A DNA stretch of 64,000 nucleotides from Phallusia mammillata (lineage: Eukaryota; Chordata; Ascidiacea; Phlebobranchia; Ascidiidae), in the NCBI GenBank assembly GCA_003260075.1, contig QLIY01000124.1, positions 62,001 through 126,000 of the forward strand. Direction: 5' to 3'. The position numbers and the translations under genes are program-made. The notes below the pieces were generated by a model that had not been told where the DNA came from, searched no databases, and worked only from the letters and a program-made list of their open reading frames with translations. The stretch's first letter is position 1. Every line of letters begins with the position of its first letter. Below, piece by piece: positions 46,101 to 60,951 of the stretch.

Positions 46101-47990
46101 GGCCACCAGTATATTTGAATGTACTTGTGCTCAGCCCCACAATTCTGTATTCAAAGCTTGGACTGCGCACCCCAGCTGTAAATAAAAAATTATATTCACA
46201 GATCCTTGGTTGAAACTGAAATTTCTTGAAGTTGTCAATGGCAACAAGTGCATCGGTCAGGTCCAATCAAAACCCAGTGAAGTGGTGACACCAAATACTG
46301 GTCTTGTTAAATCAGTTTCCCATCCTGATGGTCTTAATCAGTATGCTATGAACGATGTTGGATGGAAAACACTGAACCCTGTCACACAATCTGGCGTTTC
46401 TGACAATAAATCAGGGTTAAGTAACAATGACAGCTCATGGAAACAATGGATAGAGGTATAACAGTTTCCAATTTCAGATTTTAGTTCTTGTGTTTTTTGG
46501 CTTTAAAAAAATACCTAAACTGGTATTCCATGTTTTCTTTTTTTGGATATATGTGACAAATAAGTTCAACCCTTAACAATCCAATAGGTTGAGGGGGGGG
46601 GGCTTTAAAAAAATACCTACCTAATATGAGTATATACCACAACATTGACAGAGTTTTAACTGCTCCATTTTTACCGGAAAACTGGTATTCCATGTTTTCT
46701 TTTTTGGGATATATGTGACAAATAAGTTCAACCCTTAACAATCCAATAGGTTGAATGACACCCAAGTTTAAATAAACACAAGATGCAGAGACAAGAATAG
46801 AACTATAGGCATGCAAGGAACCTTTGGCATCTTCGTGCAACATGGCATTTGGTTTGCTAACTTTACAACATAGATCAAGCCTTTTAAAATTTTAAACTTA
46901 GCTATGTTACAAAGAACAAAACCGCCAAGATGACTATGTAACTGTTCATACCCTGTGATAATTTGTGTGAAAAAATGAAAAAGTACTTAATTAAACTCAT
47001 AGAACCAGCAGTACCAGGTTCTAAAGTTAACCACATTACCAAGCACAAAATCGTCTACAAAACTACTCTTGTCTTTGCTGCTTGTGTCAAGATGACAGTA
47101 AAGATCACACCCAGTTTATGGAAATACTTCTAATCATTTAAACACCTAGAACCAGCATCAACAAAAAAATTATTTATGTTTGAAAATGTTAAGATGAATC
47201 TGCCACCTGCCCGACCGCCAGTTGTGACATCTGCAATCGGAANAAATGTTAAGATGAATCTGCCACCTGCCCGACCGCCAGTTGTGACATCTGCAATCGG
47301 AATGAGCATGATTCCAAGGCACAGTTACAGCAGTGTCAGCACAAACAAGGAAAACTCCACCTCCACTTCATCACTGGGACTCTCTGATGGTTTGTGGGAT
47401 AGACTCCCTGCTCCAGAAACAAGCAGTGCTGCAATGGTTAGTAACATTTTTTCTATGCTTAGTACTTAACAATGTCATCTTTACAACTGTATGATAGTTG
47501 CATTTTTCACCAATGTTGTCTTTGTGTAAGTCCTATTGAATCATTTTGTTATTGATTTATAAATTTGTAGACTTTAGCTATATTTGTTTTCATCCTGCTT
47601 AAGTTTCTTGCTCAAGAAAATACATTTGGTTAAGACAGGATTTGAACTTACAACCTTGTGTACACAAAGCAGTTATGCTAAGCTGTTAACCATTCGGCTA
47701 ACTGCAGTCCTATGCTTAAAATGAGGCCAACATAAACCTACCTGTCAAGCCTTTAAAAAGCGAAGACTTTTGCCGGAGTATTTGAAATAATAGGATATTT
47801 TATCCACAACATGAAGCAGTGCAGTTATTCTGACAATTGTGGGTGTTTTTAGCAAAATGGCACTACACGATCTGCGGCACCTGACACATCTTCACTTTTG
47901 GCATCTGCTCTTGGATCAAGTTGCTTTTCTGATTTTAAACGACATCCGTCATCTGCCTTCGAGTGCGTCATGACATCTGCCAATTTTTAG
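40168..47990 (+). CDS. A1CF/RBM46/RBM47-type RNA-binding protein
   Basis: Exons: 40168-40252, 40405-40544, 40833-41008, 41607-41719, 42272-42411, 42568-42759, 43115-43232, 43840-43982, 44497-44602, 44625-44773, 45597-45801, 46202-46455, about 47254-47436 and 47853-47990. All phases agree. The protein has three RRMs: RRM1 with [19 protein letters not shown] and [12 protein letters not shown]2 with [10 protein letters not shown] and [21 protein letters not shown], and RRM3 with NVYVRNLKI and DYAFVHF. A C-terminal dsRBD-like domain follows ([20 protein letters not shown]). This order defines the APOBEC1 complementation factor, RBM46 and RBM47 group: RNA-editing cofactors and mRNA-stability regulators. 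The exact paralogue cannot be decided; one pre-duplication gene is likely. The acceptor of exon 13 is weak. Confidence 0.93.
40575..40720 (+). repeat. SINE with deuterostome-type central core
   Basis: In an A1CF-like intron, the stretch with CCCTGAGCAAGAATCT and ATTGCTCCAGCCCAGTCAAA matches the conserved core seen in many deuterostome SINEs (CTTGAGCAAGGCACTT...ATTGCTCC). A tRNA-like head (GATTGGTTAACACAAC) precedes it. Confidence 0.6.
42035..42160 (+). pseudogene. Allelic copy of intron and first bases of A1CF-like exon 5
   Basis: This repeats 42162-42281 with two substitutions (for example aactcgg/aacttgg). It includes the acceptor and the first nine exon bases and is cut at a G tract. The downstream copy is complete and is the one to use. 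Confidence 0.75.
42152..42161. other. Poly-G junction 15 (A1CF-like exon 5 start)
   Basis: Ten G between copies 42035-42151 and 42162-42281. Confidence 0.85.
43548..43559. other. Poly-G junction 16 (A1CF-like exon 7/intron)
   Basis: Twelve G between 43203-43547 and 43560-43832. The right copy repeats the end of exon 7 and its donor and lacks a block of about 70 bases present in the left copy. Confidence 0.85.
44249..44259. other. Poly-G junction 17 (A1CF-like intron)
   Basis: Eleven G between copies of about 150 bases (44098-44248 and 44260-44410), with substitutions and small indels. Confidence 0.85.
44611..44621. other. Poly-G junction 18 without long duplication
   Basis: Eleven G between a donor-like AAAGTATAT and an acceptor-like GCAG. 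No flanking repeat longer than about seven bases. Probably a true gap that removed most of an intron. Confidence 0.7.
44993..45002. other. Poly-G junction 19 (A1CF-like exon 10/intron)
   Basis: Ten G between 44735-44992 and 45003-45220. The right copy repeats the last 39 bases of exon 10 and lacks a block in the middle. Confidence 0.85.
45487..45499. other. Poly-G junction 20 (A1CF-like exon 11 acceptor)
   Basis: Thirteen G between copies of about 94 bases (45393-45486 and 45500-45596). The left copy ends exactly at the CAG acceptor. Confidence 0.85.
46593..46602. other. Poly-G junction 21 (A1CF-like intron)
   Basis: Ten G between 46500-46592 and 46603-46755. The right copy has an extra block of about 60 bases. 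Confidence 0.85.
47184..47301. other. Single-N junction inside an A1CF-like exon
   Basis: One N at 47243 separates two identical copies of about 58 bases. Keeping one copy gives the exon beginning MNLPPARPP. Confidence 0.85.
47586..47712 (-). repeat. tRNA-derived SINE, same family as 40575
   Basis: On the minus strand the head reads GCAGTTAGCCGAATGGTTAA (A box) and AAGTTCAAATCC (B box), and the body carries TTTTCTTGAGCAAGAAACTT. This links the tRNA-like head and the central core in one element. It sits in the last A1CF-like intron. Confidence 0.7.
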
Positions 47991-48341
47991 CTTGTTCTAA
48001 CCTGGCTGGTTTGAAACTGTAAAATTTGTTTTAATTGATTTGGATTTTAACCCAATGTGATCTTAATCTAAATTTTACTTGATAAAATGAAACTAAAAAT
48101 CATTTTTATTTCTCTGTGCTCTCGTTCTAAATTCTTGGATTTGCTGATGACAATCAACTAATCAAATCTTGTTAAGTTTAAAATCACTCCATAAATGGCA
48201 GTTTTATTTCCAATCGACTAAAATTGACCCATGTGGACACCATGAAATATATTTACTCAAAATCACTGAAATAATCACAAAAATCCATGGGTTATGTGTT
48301 GTGTTCTTATGTTATGTTCCATTCGTTTATTGTTCGTTTTA

Positions 48342-48347
48342 AATAAA
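48342..48347 (+). terminator. Candidate polyadenylation signal of the A1CF-like gene
   Basis: AATAAA about 350 bases after the stop codon, followed by a T-rich stretch. Confidence 0.6.
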
Positions 48348-49369
48348 ATTTAATTTTCCTTTGCAAAGCGCCAATGTACAAAACCACATAAAGACTTACG
48401 AATTGATGAAAATGTGCAACAGACATACAAAATGGAAAATTACCACATACCTCAAATCTTTGTTAGTGTTAACAAAGATTTGAGTAAATTGAGCAGCAGT
48501 AGCGGGAAAAAACGATGTATAGTAGCCAGTAAAATATTGTTTTTTAGCTTAGCAACATATTTGTTCCCACCACAAATTTATTGGGCAATGAAAAAAACAG
48601 CGCATTGCTTTCTTTGCAAGTCAATCGTCGAAAAGATAATTTTCTTTACACAAGTTTTTAATTCAAACAATTGTTAATTTGAAAACGATTGTACATGCAC
48701 GTTGTGCAATTATTGGTCCAAAACATATGATTGAGGGTGTAGATTTATATTATCTGTGTGAAACTTTTACACCACAAAACAGCTTAACAGCTGGTTCAAA
48801 ACGTCCCCCATATAGACTTGTGCTAACACAAGCAAAGCGTCTTAAATCATTTGGTAGAAGCACCAATATTACATACACAGTGAAAACTGGAACAATTTAA
48901 AATACAACACTATGCTTCAAACAATAAATTGTAGGCAAGGGTTATACATTGCAATTTGAAACATAGTTCGTGTAAAGTTTCATGAAATTGTGTAAAATGC
49001 TTCAGTGGTAAAAACAATGAACTACAATAGACAGAGAAGTTGAAATTTTAAACCACAGTTAAACATAGAAATAATGGGGCAAAATATTTAAAAACTTATA
49101 CTTGGACACAAGTGTTTAATTTACAAGCTCTGCCTGGAAATAAAAGACGTATAAAACTAATATAGTGGAAATGTATATGAACAGTTGTCAGCTGTTTTTA
49201 TCACAAAAGTCGTATTTCTCAGCCGGTTCTGTTACAAAAAGTCCATTGACAGTAACCAGTAGGCTATTGCTAACCGGTTCGCTGATCTCATAAAATTTCA
49301 TAAGACGGCTCTATAGAACTGGTGCGAACCGGCTGAATCCCACCACTGATAGTAACATACAGTTCTATA
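48348..49369. other. Tail-to-tail intergenic region
   Basis: Between the convergent A1CF-like and TMEM184C genes. It contains a family A hAT MITE copy at its right side. Two open stretches (48414-48677, 48679-48900) lack ATG starts and family features, so I do not call genes. Confidence 0.5.
49192..49348 (-). mobile_element. hAT-like MITE, family A copy 4
   Basis: The right end CGGCTGAATCCCACCACTG is intact. The interior matches the reverse complement of copies 1 and 2 (ACCGGTTCGCTGATCTCATA). The left end is degraded and no convincing 8-bp duplication can be read. It sits about 20 bases beyond the TMEM184C stop, inside its 3' UTR. Confidence 0.75.
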
Positions 49370-53889
<4,520 letters not shown>

Positions 53890-56800
53890 GCTTTAAACTT
53901 GAAATACCTTAGTTGCAGCAAAAAATCTTCCCAACTACTTCATTTTAATTTTACAATTTCATACAAATTTATCCACAACAAATCCAATACATTCGCTTCG
54001 CGTAAAACCCTATTGTTGTGAATGGAGTCAGCTGATCAATATGTTCAATAGAGCGTGTTACCACGTGATCCTGAGATCATTGATCACCTGCCAAAACAAG
54101 TACACCATTCCTAAAAAACAATACTTTTTGTATATACTATGTTGTTGTTCAACATGCTATGTTGCAAGAAATATATTTCAACTTTCAAGTTTTTGTTGTG
54201 TGTATTTTGTTCAAACGCTTTCAAGAACTCATGCAGTACATTTACTAGATGACGCTGTTGGACTGTGTAAATTCGTTGACCAAAGCCATAGGAAAATTTC
54301 ACAAATCTAACAAAAATCGCGACATTTCCAATGAATTCACACTAGTCCAAGTTAAAAGTATTAAAGCGCGGTGTATTTTTGATTTAGTATGACTGCTAAC
54401 ATATGCTACAGAGCAACGTTATTTAATTTTGTATTTTGTTTCTTAGCTTAGGTAATACAGGACAGATGGGTAACTGCAGTCAGTGCTCTGAAGGTTGGTG
54501 GTTCTAAACCACCCTGGGCACTTTATGTTCCGAAATGCAACTAACTAAAAGAGTTTGATCAAAATAGTGTTTCTAAATGCTCTAACCGAAAAAATAAAAT
54601 ATAAAAAAATCCAGTTATAAGCAATACAGCCGTTGGCCGCTCAGATTAATTTAACAAAACGAAACAAATATAAACGTATAAAAACGAAGTAATAATTATA
54701 TAAACGTATTTTTTCGGAACAGTTCAAAATAATGTCTTCCTTTAAGTTTTTTTGTTCGTTTGTTTTGTATACTTAAGAAAAAGGTTTTTGATTCATCATG
54801 ACCCTCGTTCCAAATAACTTACAAAATTAATGAGTTATTTACGAGAATAAACCACTGGAAAGCAGTTTACTCTAGCGTCGCGGATTAAGCCCCAGTGACG
54901 TACAAAGTAATTTAATAGTTTGATTTTGAAAAGCATTAAATCGGCGCTTTATGACGATATTAGTATTGCGTGGGGACACGGATAAATATTTCTCTGTGTG
55001 GCATGTCTCGGGTAAGGAGAACTGGTCAACTTATCTGAAAATCGGTGCTTTAATTGCAATATATCAAGTGGGTAAATTATAGGACCAGGGGTGGTCATTT
55101 GTTTTAGACCAGTTCTCTTTTGTGCGTGATTTCTCTTACAATCCTTAAATACCCCAACCGTGCAATTAAAGCACACATGTTTCTTGAAAAAATATTCCTG
55201 TGCAAACTTTTTAGTATTGTCTGCGTGATTCCGCTATTTAACTACAAAGCACTCAGTCCATCTTATAGCATGTTTTCCGTTGCAAGTTGTAATTTCATTG
55301 TTTCTGCAAAAACGGCTTTAATTTGGACTTTGGAAAGAGGTTAAATTGTCATTTAAACCATTTATTAAAAATACAAGGCGGTTGCTCTAACTATAACCAC
55401 TCGGCAATTTAGACACGTTTATCTAAACCTGCTAAAAACATACAATTTTACTTTATATTACAAAGTATGGAATGTGTTAGGGCTGAAAACGTTGCATTTG
55501 CCCTCAATACAATTGCCGACTCATTGCACAGCACAAGTGGTTATTTATCCGAAAACTTGTTTGTGAAATGGGATGCACATTTGGCCCAGACAAAGTTTGC
55601 CAAGTACACACTTAAACTGTCATGTCGCTAACAAATTGCTCAAATCCAATTTATAAATCTTTGTGTTTTGGCTATTTGTTAAACTGTCGGAAAACACTGT
55701 CATTGGAGGAAGTTTTAAAATTAATTAAAATAGGTACATTCGATTTGGCGAATAATTTCAAACAGCTATTGTTGTTGTTGCTTTTCTTTTGCAAAAAAAT
55801 ATGATTTCTTAAAAAAATAAGAAGTTTGAAAAACCCCACACTGTTTTGCTTTCAAAACGGCTTTACGAACGTATGCCTAATACATTTTAGTTGAGTAATC
55901 AATGTAAAAACTGGAATGTGAAATAAAATTACCGTCATTCGATATCTAAAAGTAAAATATTTTTTTAATATTATTGCAAATATCTTTCCAAATATATTGG
56001 TCGCGGTTGAGTGCATATTGTTTTTGTTTTTTAATCCCGCCATTTTGCGCAATTGCTTATTGCATGCAACTTGCACAATGAAAACTAAAATAAAACGAGA
56101 AACTAAGATGCCAGATACAACTGTAAGGATGTCTACAAGCCATGGCATTGTTATTCTTTAGTCTGAGGGCATAATTGCTTTTGTCTGTGTCCTATTCTAG
56201 GCTTAAATGCTTATGGAAGCCTTAAGAACAGCTTAAGCATTTAGCTATTAAGCCTTTCCGATGTTGAAAGGTTGATTTCAGTGTCCGACAAGAGGTTACC
56301 AGATGAACAGTGGGCGTATAATAACAGCGAAGGCGTGTTTAGTGTATTTGCTGACTAACAAGACATACAAGGGTAATTAAGCTAGGTTGTAAAACTTACT
56401 GACAACACTTTACCTCAAGACGTTTTAGGTAGTTTGTCGTGATTATACAGTTGCACACAGCGAACCTCAAGGCCGCCAAAACACCAGTTTGATTCTATAT
56501 CAGCTTTTGGACCATCCTAAGACTTTGGTTGAGAGTTTTTAGTTATTGTATTTAATACTTGTCAGAAAAGTTAACATGTTGTTATTTACATGTTGGTCTC
56601 ATATTTACCAGTTAAAACAGTTGAAATATTCAGTTTCAGGAGTGATTAAACAGCTATGGTTTAAGTATAATCAAATGTTACCGATTTGTCCACCTTTGTT
56701 AGTGATAGTAGTTGACTTTCCTCAAATCCACATTACTTTAGGTTTAAAATGTCCTATGCATTAGTGTCTGTAAGAATTGAGTGGTTTCAGCGATCGAAGG

Positions 56801-58621
56801 CATTGAAACACAGAAATGATGAATTCGTAGCTACTGACTGCCCGCTGAGCACCTACGTCATACGCGTTATAATCACATCGGCCGGTTCGCGCAAGATTTT
56901 TTCATCGCCCTTCAGCAAATAATTGTGGTGCCCGGCAGCACTCGACAAGCTACTGCGGTAGACGCCACATGAAACGCCAGTTTGAAAGACGGTAGTTGGT
57001 AGGTAAAGGCGTTGCAGATAGAAGGATTGTCTCGGGACTGTCAGTTTTCGACAGGATATTGCAGTGTTGGAAATTAGTTATTAACGATCGTAATACGATC
57101 TTTAAGCATCAGTTTATTACCCGCCTATAGGCGTAGACTTTTCATGATTGTTAGTCTTTGATTTTAGTACTGCGTGGTTCGGATTTTGCTAGTTGTCTTG
57201 TTATCGTTTTATAGCAGTTTTTGTGCCTGTTTTTGCGGTGTCTAGATGAATTTGTAGGTGTTTCAACGTTTGCTTATTGTTGTTTAATATTCCAACCGAC
57301 GTCCAAAACGTTGAAGTAGCAAAAATATATTTTACGATAAATACAAAAAGTACGAGGTGTAAGGTATAAAAATAAGTATATAAAACAGGTGACTTTGAGT
57401 TGATCTTTTGAACATATTTCTGTACTTCTGGAGGCGTCAGGTTGCAGTGGTTACTGCTTTATGTTAGTTTGCCTTGAGCGAGCGAAAAAAGATTGCTTTG
57501 TATCTGAGAAACGCATGGACTTTAGAACTCCAATTCTGGTATTTACCACCTTGTAACCTTTTTGTCGACCCTCTCAACCACGCTCGCCAAACAATTCTCG
57601 CAGCGACCCAAACATTGAATTGCAGCTTATTTAGCTGGGAGCATTCGGCAAATATCGCTTTTATTCTTATATCAAAGGGCGTAATTGGGTTCGCGGACAG
57701 TGAGAAAATTATTCGTGTGTATCCAGCTGTTAGGCCACCGCAGTCGTAACGGATGTGGCCAAAATATAACACGCGTTAAGCTGTTTAATTAACGTGAGTA
57801 CAGTTTGTATTAGCGATAAGGAATTGGGGCGTTCGACCAGTTGAACATTGCACCTGTCCGGCAGGTGTGTATAGTCACGTGCTTGATTAAACCAATCGCT
57901 ACAAGGTCAAGGTTTACTTAAGGTTAAATTAGGACAGTTTTAAACATATGAAGTGTTGTGTATTGCAAAGGCTGGCGCACAAAAGCACAGTTTTAGGTTA
58001 AATGTTGTTGTATAATACATTTTTCAAAGTGCGAAATTATATTAAAACTAAATCGTCGGTGGTTAACATTGCCACTTTTTAGCAACAGAATTTTATTCCG
58101 TCCACTAATAGGTTATACCTTTGGAAATTAACTGAGCATATAACGCTGGTCGCATTACATAGGTTAACTTTACTAGACAAAACCGTTTTTAAATAAAAAC
58201 CATTTGGCAGCAAATGTTGTCGTACGGATATTCGCTTATCGGCGAACCAGAACTATTGAAACGCTTGATCAACTTAAACCTAAATGTTAAGCATGACAAA
58301 TTTATTTGCTTTTCCATGTCCGTACACTTGACTTTGTCGGTTGAACAAAAGCTATCAGTTGTGTAGATTTCCGTATCCTGTCTACACGCGTAGATTCGGG
58401 CTAAGCACAATTTATCTGGCTATAAAAGCGTGGCTTGATTCCAAGGCAAACAACCCACGACGGCCGAGCTACCGACGAAAACTCTGCGGCTGTTGTGAGT
58501 TCTGTTCTTTAGCACGGCGACTACGGTTATTCAACCATTGCTGACTGATCAGGCGCTCGACTTGGTGTTTTTGTACGCAGATGTGACAAAGAATGACAAT
58601 GAGCAGAGTGAAATAAACACA
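53890..58621. other. Long intergenic region between divergent genes
   Basis: About 4.7 kb between the TMEM184C start (minus) and the formin 5' region (plus). One tRNA-like B-box fragment lies near 54480-54525 (GGTGGTTCTAAACCACC). Overlapping open stretches on both strands at 57464-57772 lack ATG starts and homology. I find no supported gene. Confidence 0.5.
54477..54527 (+). repeat. tRNA-related SINE fragment
   Basis: GTGGTTCTAAACCACC forms a T-arm-like hairpin after GTCAGTGCTCTGAAGG. It is probably the head of a tRNA-derived SINE; the rest is not recognisable. Confidence 0.4.
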
Positions 58622-59313
58622 GACCTCGGAGTTATGTTGCTCTGATTGGTAACATGACGTAGTAGTCGTTGGGTTACCGCTCTACTGAAAGTTATATGCT
58701 TGTAGAAGTTTTCAAAGCGCTAAGATTCAAGAAAGAGGCTGTATTTAAGCCGTTAGTAAAGTTTCAGTATCAGAAAGATACATGACATGCAGTAAAGTTT
58801 AACTACACTTTTATAGGCGTTTAAGACATTTGCGTTGCTTTAAGTTGTGTTTGAGCCTGGAATGTTGAGGTTGTATTACTATCTTGTATCACGTGTGTTT
58901 CATGTTGTATAGTTCAAAACGGCTCCCATACTTTAACATGTTAACGTGTGTTTGTGGTGATTCTGTGTATGTAGCAGATACCAGTTACCATATCCTTTGT
59001 AATCTTCAAAGCTACTTGACTTTTAGGTTAACAAGCTTTTTGTTGTTTTCTAGAAACTCGAAAGATATGTAATAGACGTGTTGTAGCAATTTATGTAGAC
59101 TTTGCTATACCTAGTAATAGATATGGCAATGGAAAGTCCGTCCGTATTCGATTGCCTCTCAGTGGACGGAACAGCTTTAACTACCTCATCAGAGGCAAGC
59201 ATAGACTCCGGTACAGAGACTGAATCTCACCGAAGCCCGAGCGACACGGAATATATCGACGGCGTTTTGGATCTAAACCTTCCGCGAACGGTGTCGTGTT
59301 TTTCCGACAGCGC
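58622..59313 (+). pseudogene. First (truncated) copy of the formin 5' region
   Basis: About 690 bases repeat 59324-60015 with a few substitutions (for example gtagtagtcg against gtggtggtcg). The copy includes the ATG at 59123 and 64 identical codons. A 10-base G tract then breaks it inside SDSA. The second copy is complete and runs into the FH1 region. Confidence 0.85.
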
Positions 59314-59323
59314 GGGGGGGGGG
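59314..59323. other. Poly-G junction 23 (formin first coding exon)
   Basis: Ten G between two copies of about 690 bases, the longest duplication of the set. Confidence 0.9.
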
Positions 59324-59823
59324 ACCTCGGAGTTATGTTGCTCTGATTGGTAACATGACGTGGTGGTCGTTGGGTTACCGCTCCACTGAAAGTTATATGC
59401 TTGTAGAAGTTTTCAAAGCGGTAAGATTCAAGAAAGAGGCTGTATTTAAGCCGTTAGTAAAGTTTCAGTATTAGAAAGATACATGACATGCAGTAAAGTT
59501 TAACTACACTTTTATAGGCGTTTAAGACATTTGCGTTGCTTTAAGTTGTGTTTGAGCCTGGAATGTTGAGGTTGTATTACTATCTTGTATCACGTGTGTT
59601 TCATGTTGTATAGTTCAAAACGGCTCCCATACTTTAACATGTTAACGTGTGTTTGTGGTGATTCTGTGTATGTAGCAGATACCAGTTACCATATCCTTTG
59701 TAATCTTCAAAGCTACTTGACTTTTAGGTTAACAAGCTTTTTGTTGTTTTCTAGAAACTCGAAAGATATGTAATAGACGTGTTGTAGCAATTTATGTAGA
59801 CTTTGTTATACCTAGTAATAGAT

Positions 59824-60951
59824 ATGGCAATGGAAAGTCCGTCCGTATTCGATTGCCTCTCAGTGGACGGAACAGCTTTAACTACCTCATCAGAGGCAAG
59901 CATAGACTCCGGTACAGAGACTGAATCTCACCGAAGCCCGAGCGACACGGAATATATCGACGGCGTTTTGGATCTAAACCTTCCGCGAACGGTGTCGTGT
60001 TTTTCCGACAGCGCTTGCCCGACCACGGACAACAGTCCCACCGCGCTCAAGCCACCTTCGCCAGTGTTGAAAAACTTCACGCCTACCCCAGCTATGACGT
60101 CAGTGCCCCCGCCCCCACCACCGATGACGTCAATCCCGCCTCCACCCCCACCTATGACGCCAATTCCCCCACCCCCACCCCCAATATTGTCAAGTATCCC
60201 GCCTCCCCCACCAATATCAGGATTACCAATGTTTGGTGGCCGAAAAACTTCTAATGATACGATAAATAGGAAAAAACTGAAAAGGTTGGTTATACATATT
60301 TGCCATTAAAATTATGCAAGTGTAGTAAAAATAAGATAATTTTCACGTTATCGGTTGCTAAAGTTGGTTTTAGGTTGTCAATATTTGGGTTTGTCAATTG
60401 CTGGACTTTTTGGAAAGGCAAAAAATACTACACATGCATGCTATTTCGATTAGATTTTTACGAATCGATACTTATCACAATCATGTTCGTGATACAACCA
60501 GCAGACAGAATCCAAAATCGCAACTTGGTTTTATCGCTTTCCTTTGTCAAGATAATGAAAAGAAAACAGTTTTTATAACTGTCTTTAGACTAAAATAAAT
60601 TCTTTGTACCCGGGATAATATGATCTAGCAACCCAACCAACATAATACGGATAAGAAGTGAAATGAAAACAGTCCTAACCAAGCTGATATCGCTTTTATC
60701 ACTTTAGGCTGAACTGGGTGAAAATCCCAGACATTCAAATCATGGGCGCCGAGCAGGAAAACATTTGGAAGGAAGTTCAAACTGAGAATCCGATTAAGGT
60801 TGACTTCCAGGCTATAGAAGACCTGTTTGCTGTGCAAGATCGTCCCTCCTCTGCTAGTAGAAGATCACCAACACAAAAATTGAGCTCATCTTCGTCTGCT
60901 TCCAGTCTTCTTGATGGGAGATCTTCACCGAATGATGTGAAAACCAGAAAG
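59824..60951 (+). CDS. Formin, INF2/FHDC1-like, 5' end only
   Basis: Actin-nucleating formin. Exon 59824-60284 begins MAMESPSVFDC, has a serine/threonine-rich acidic segment, then an FH1 region with five runs of 4-7 prolines (PPPPPPMTSIPPPPPPM type) and GLPMFGGRK. Exon 60708-60951 joins in phase (AG+G) and starts the FH2 domain with KRLNWVKIP, ENIWKEV and VDFQAIEDLFAV, followed by a serine-rich insert. This opening resembles INF2 (KKLNWQKLP...MW...FSSIERLF) and FHDC1. No N-terminal GBD/DID armadillo domain precedes FH1, which favours an FHDC1-like short formin. The rest of FH2 must lie beyond the window. A TTCTAG acceptor 70 bases before the ATG may start the coding exon's 5' UTR. Confidence 0.85.

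Noticed and set aside
48414..48900. Two adjacent open stretches between the A1CF-like and TMEM184C genes
   Set aside because: No ATG start, no recognisable domain, and the position fits 3' UTR and intergenic sequence.
54477..54527. Functional tRNA gene
   Set aside because: Only a T-arm-like hairpin is present. No acceptor stem, D-arm or anticodon arm can be paired.
57464..57772. Overlapping 91- and 102-codon open stretches on both strands
   Set aside because: Neither begins with ATG, they overlap each other, and no motif or composition supports coding.
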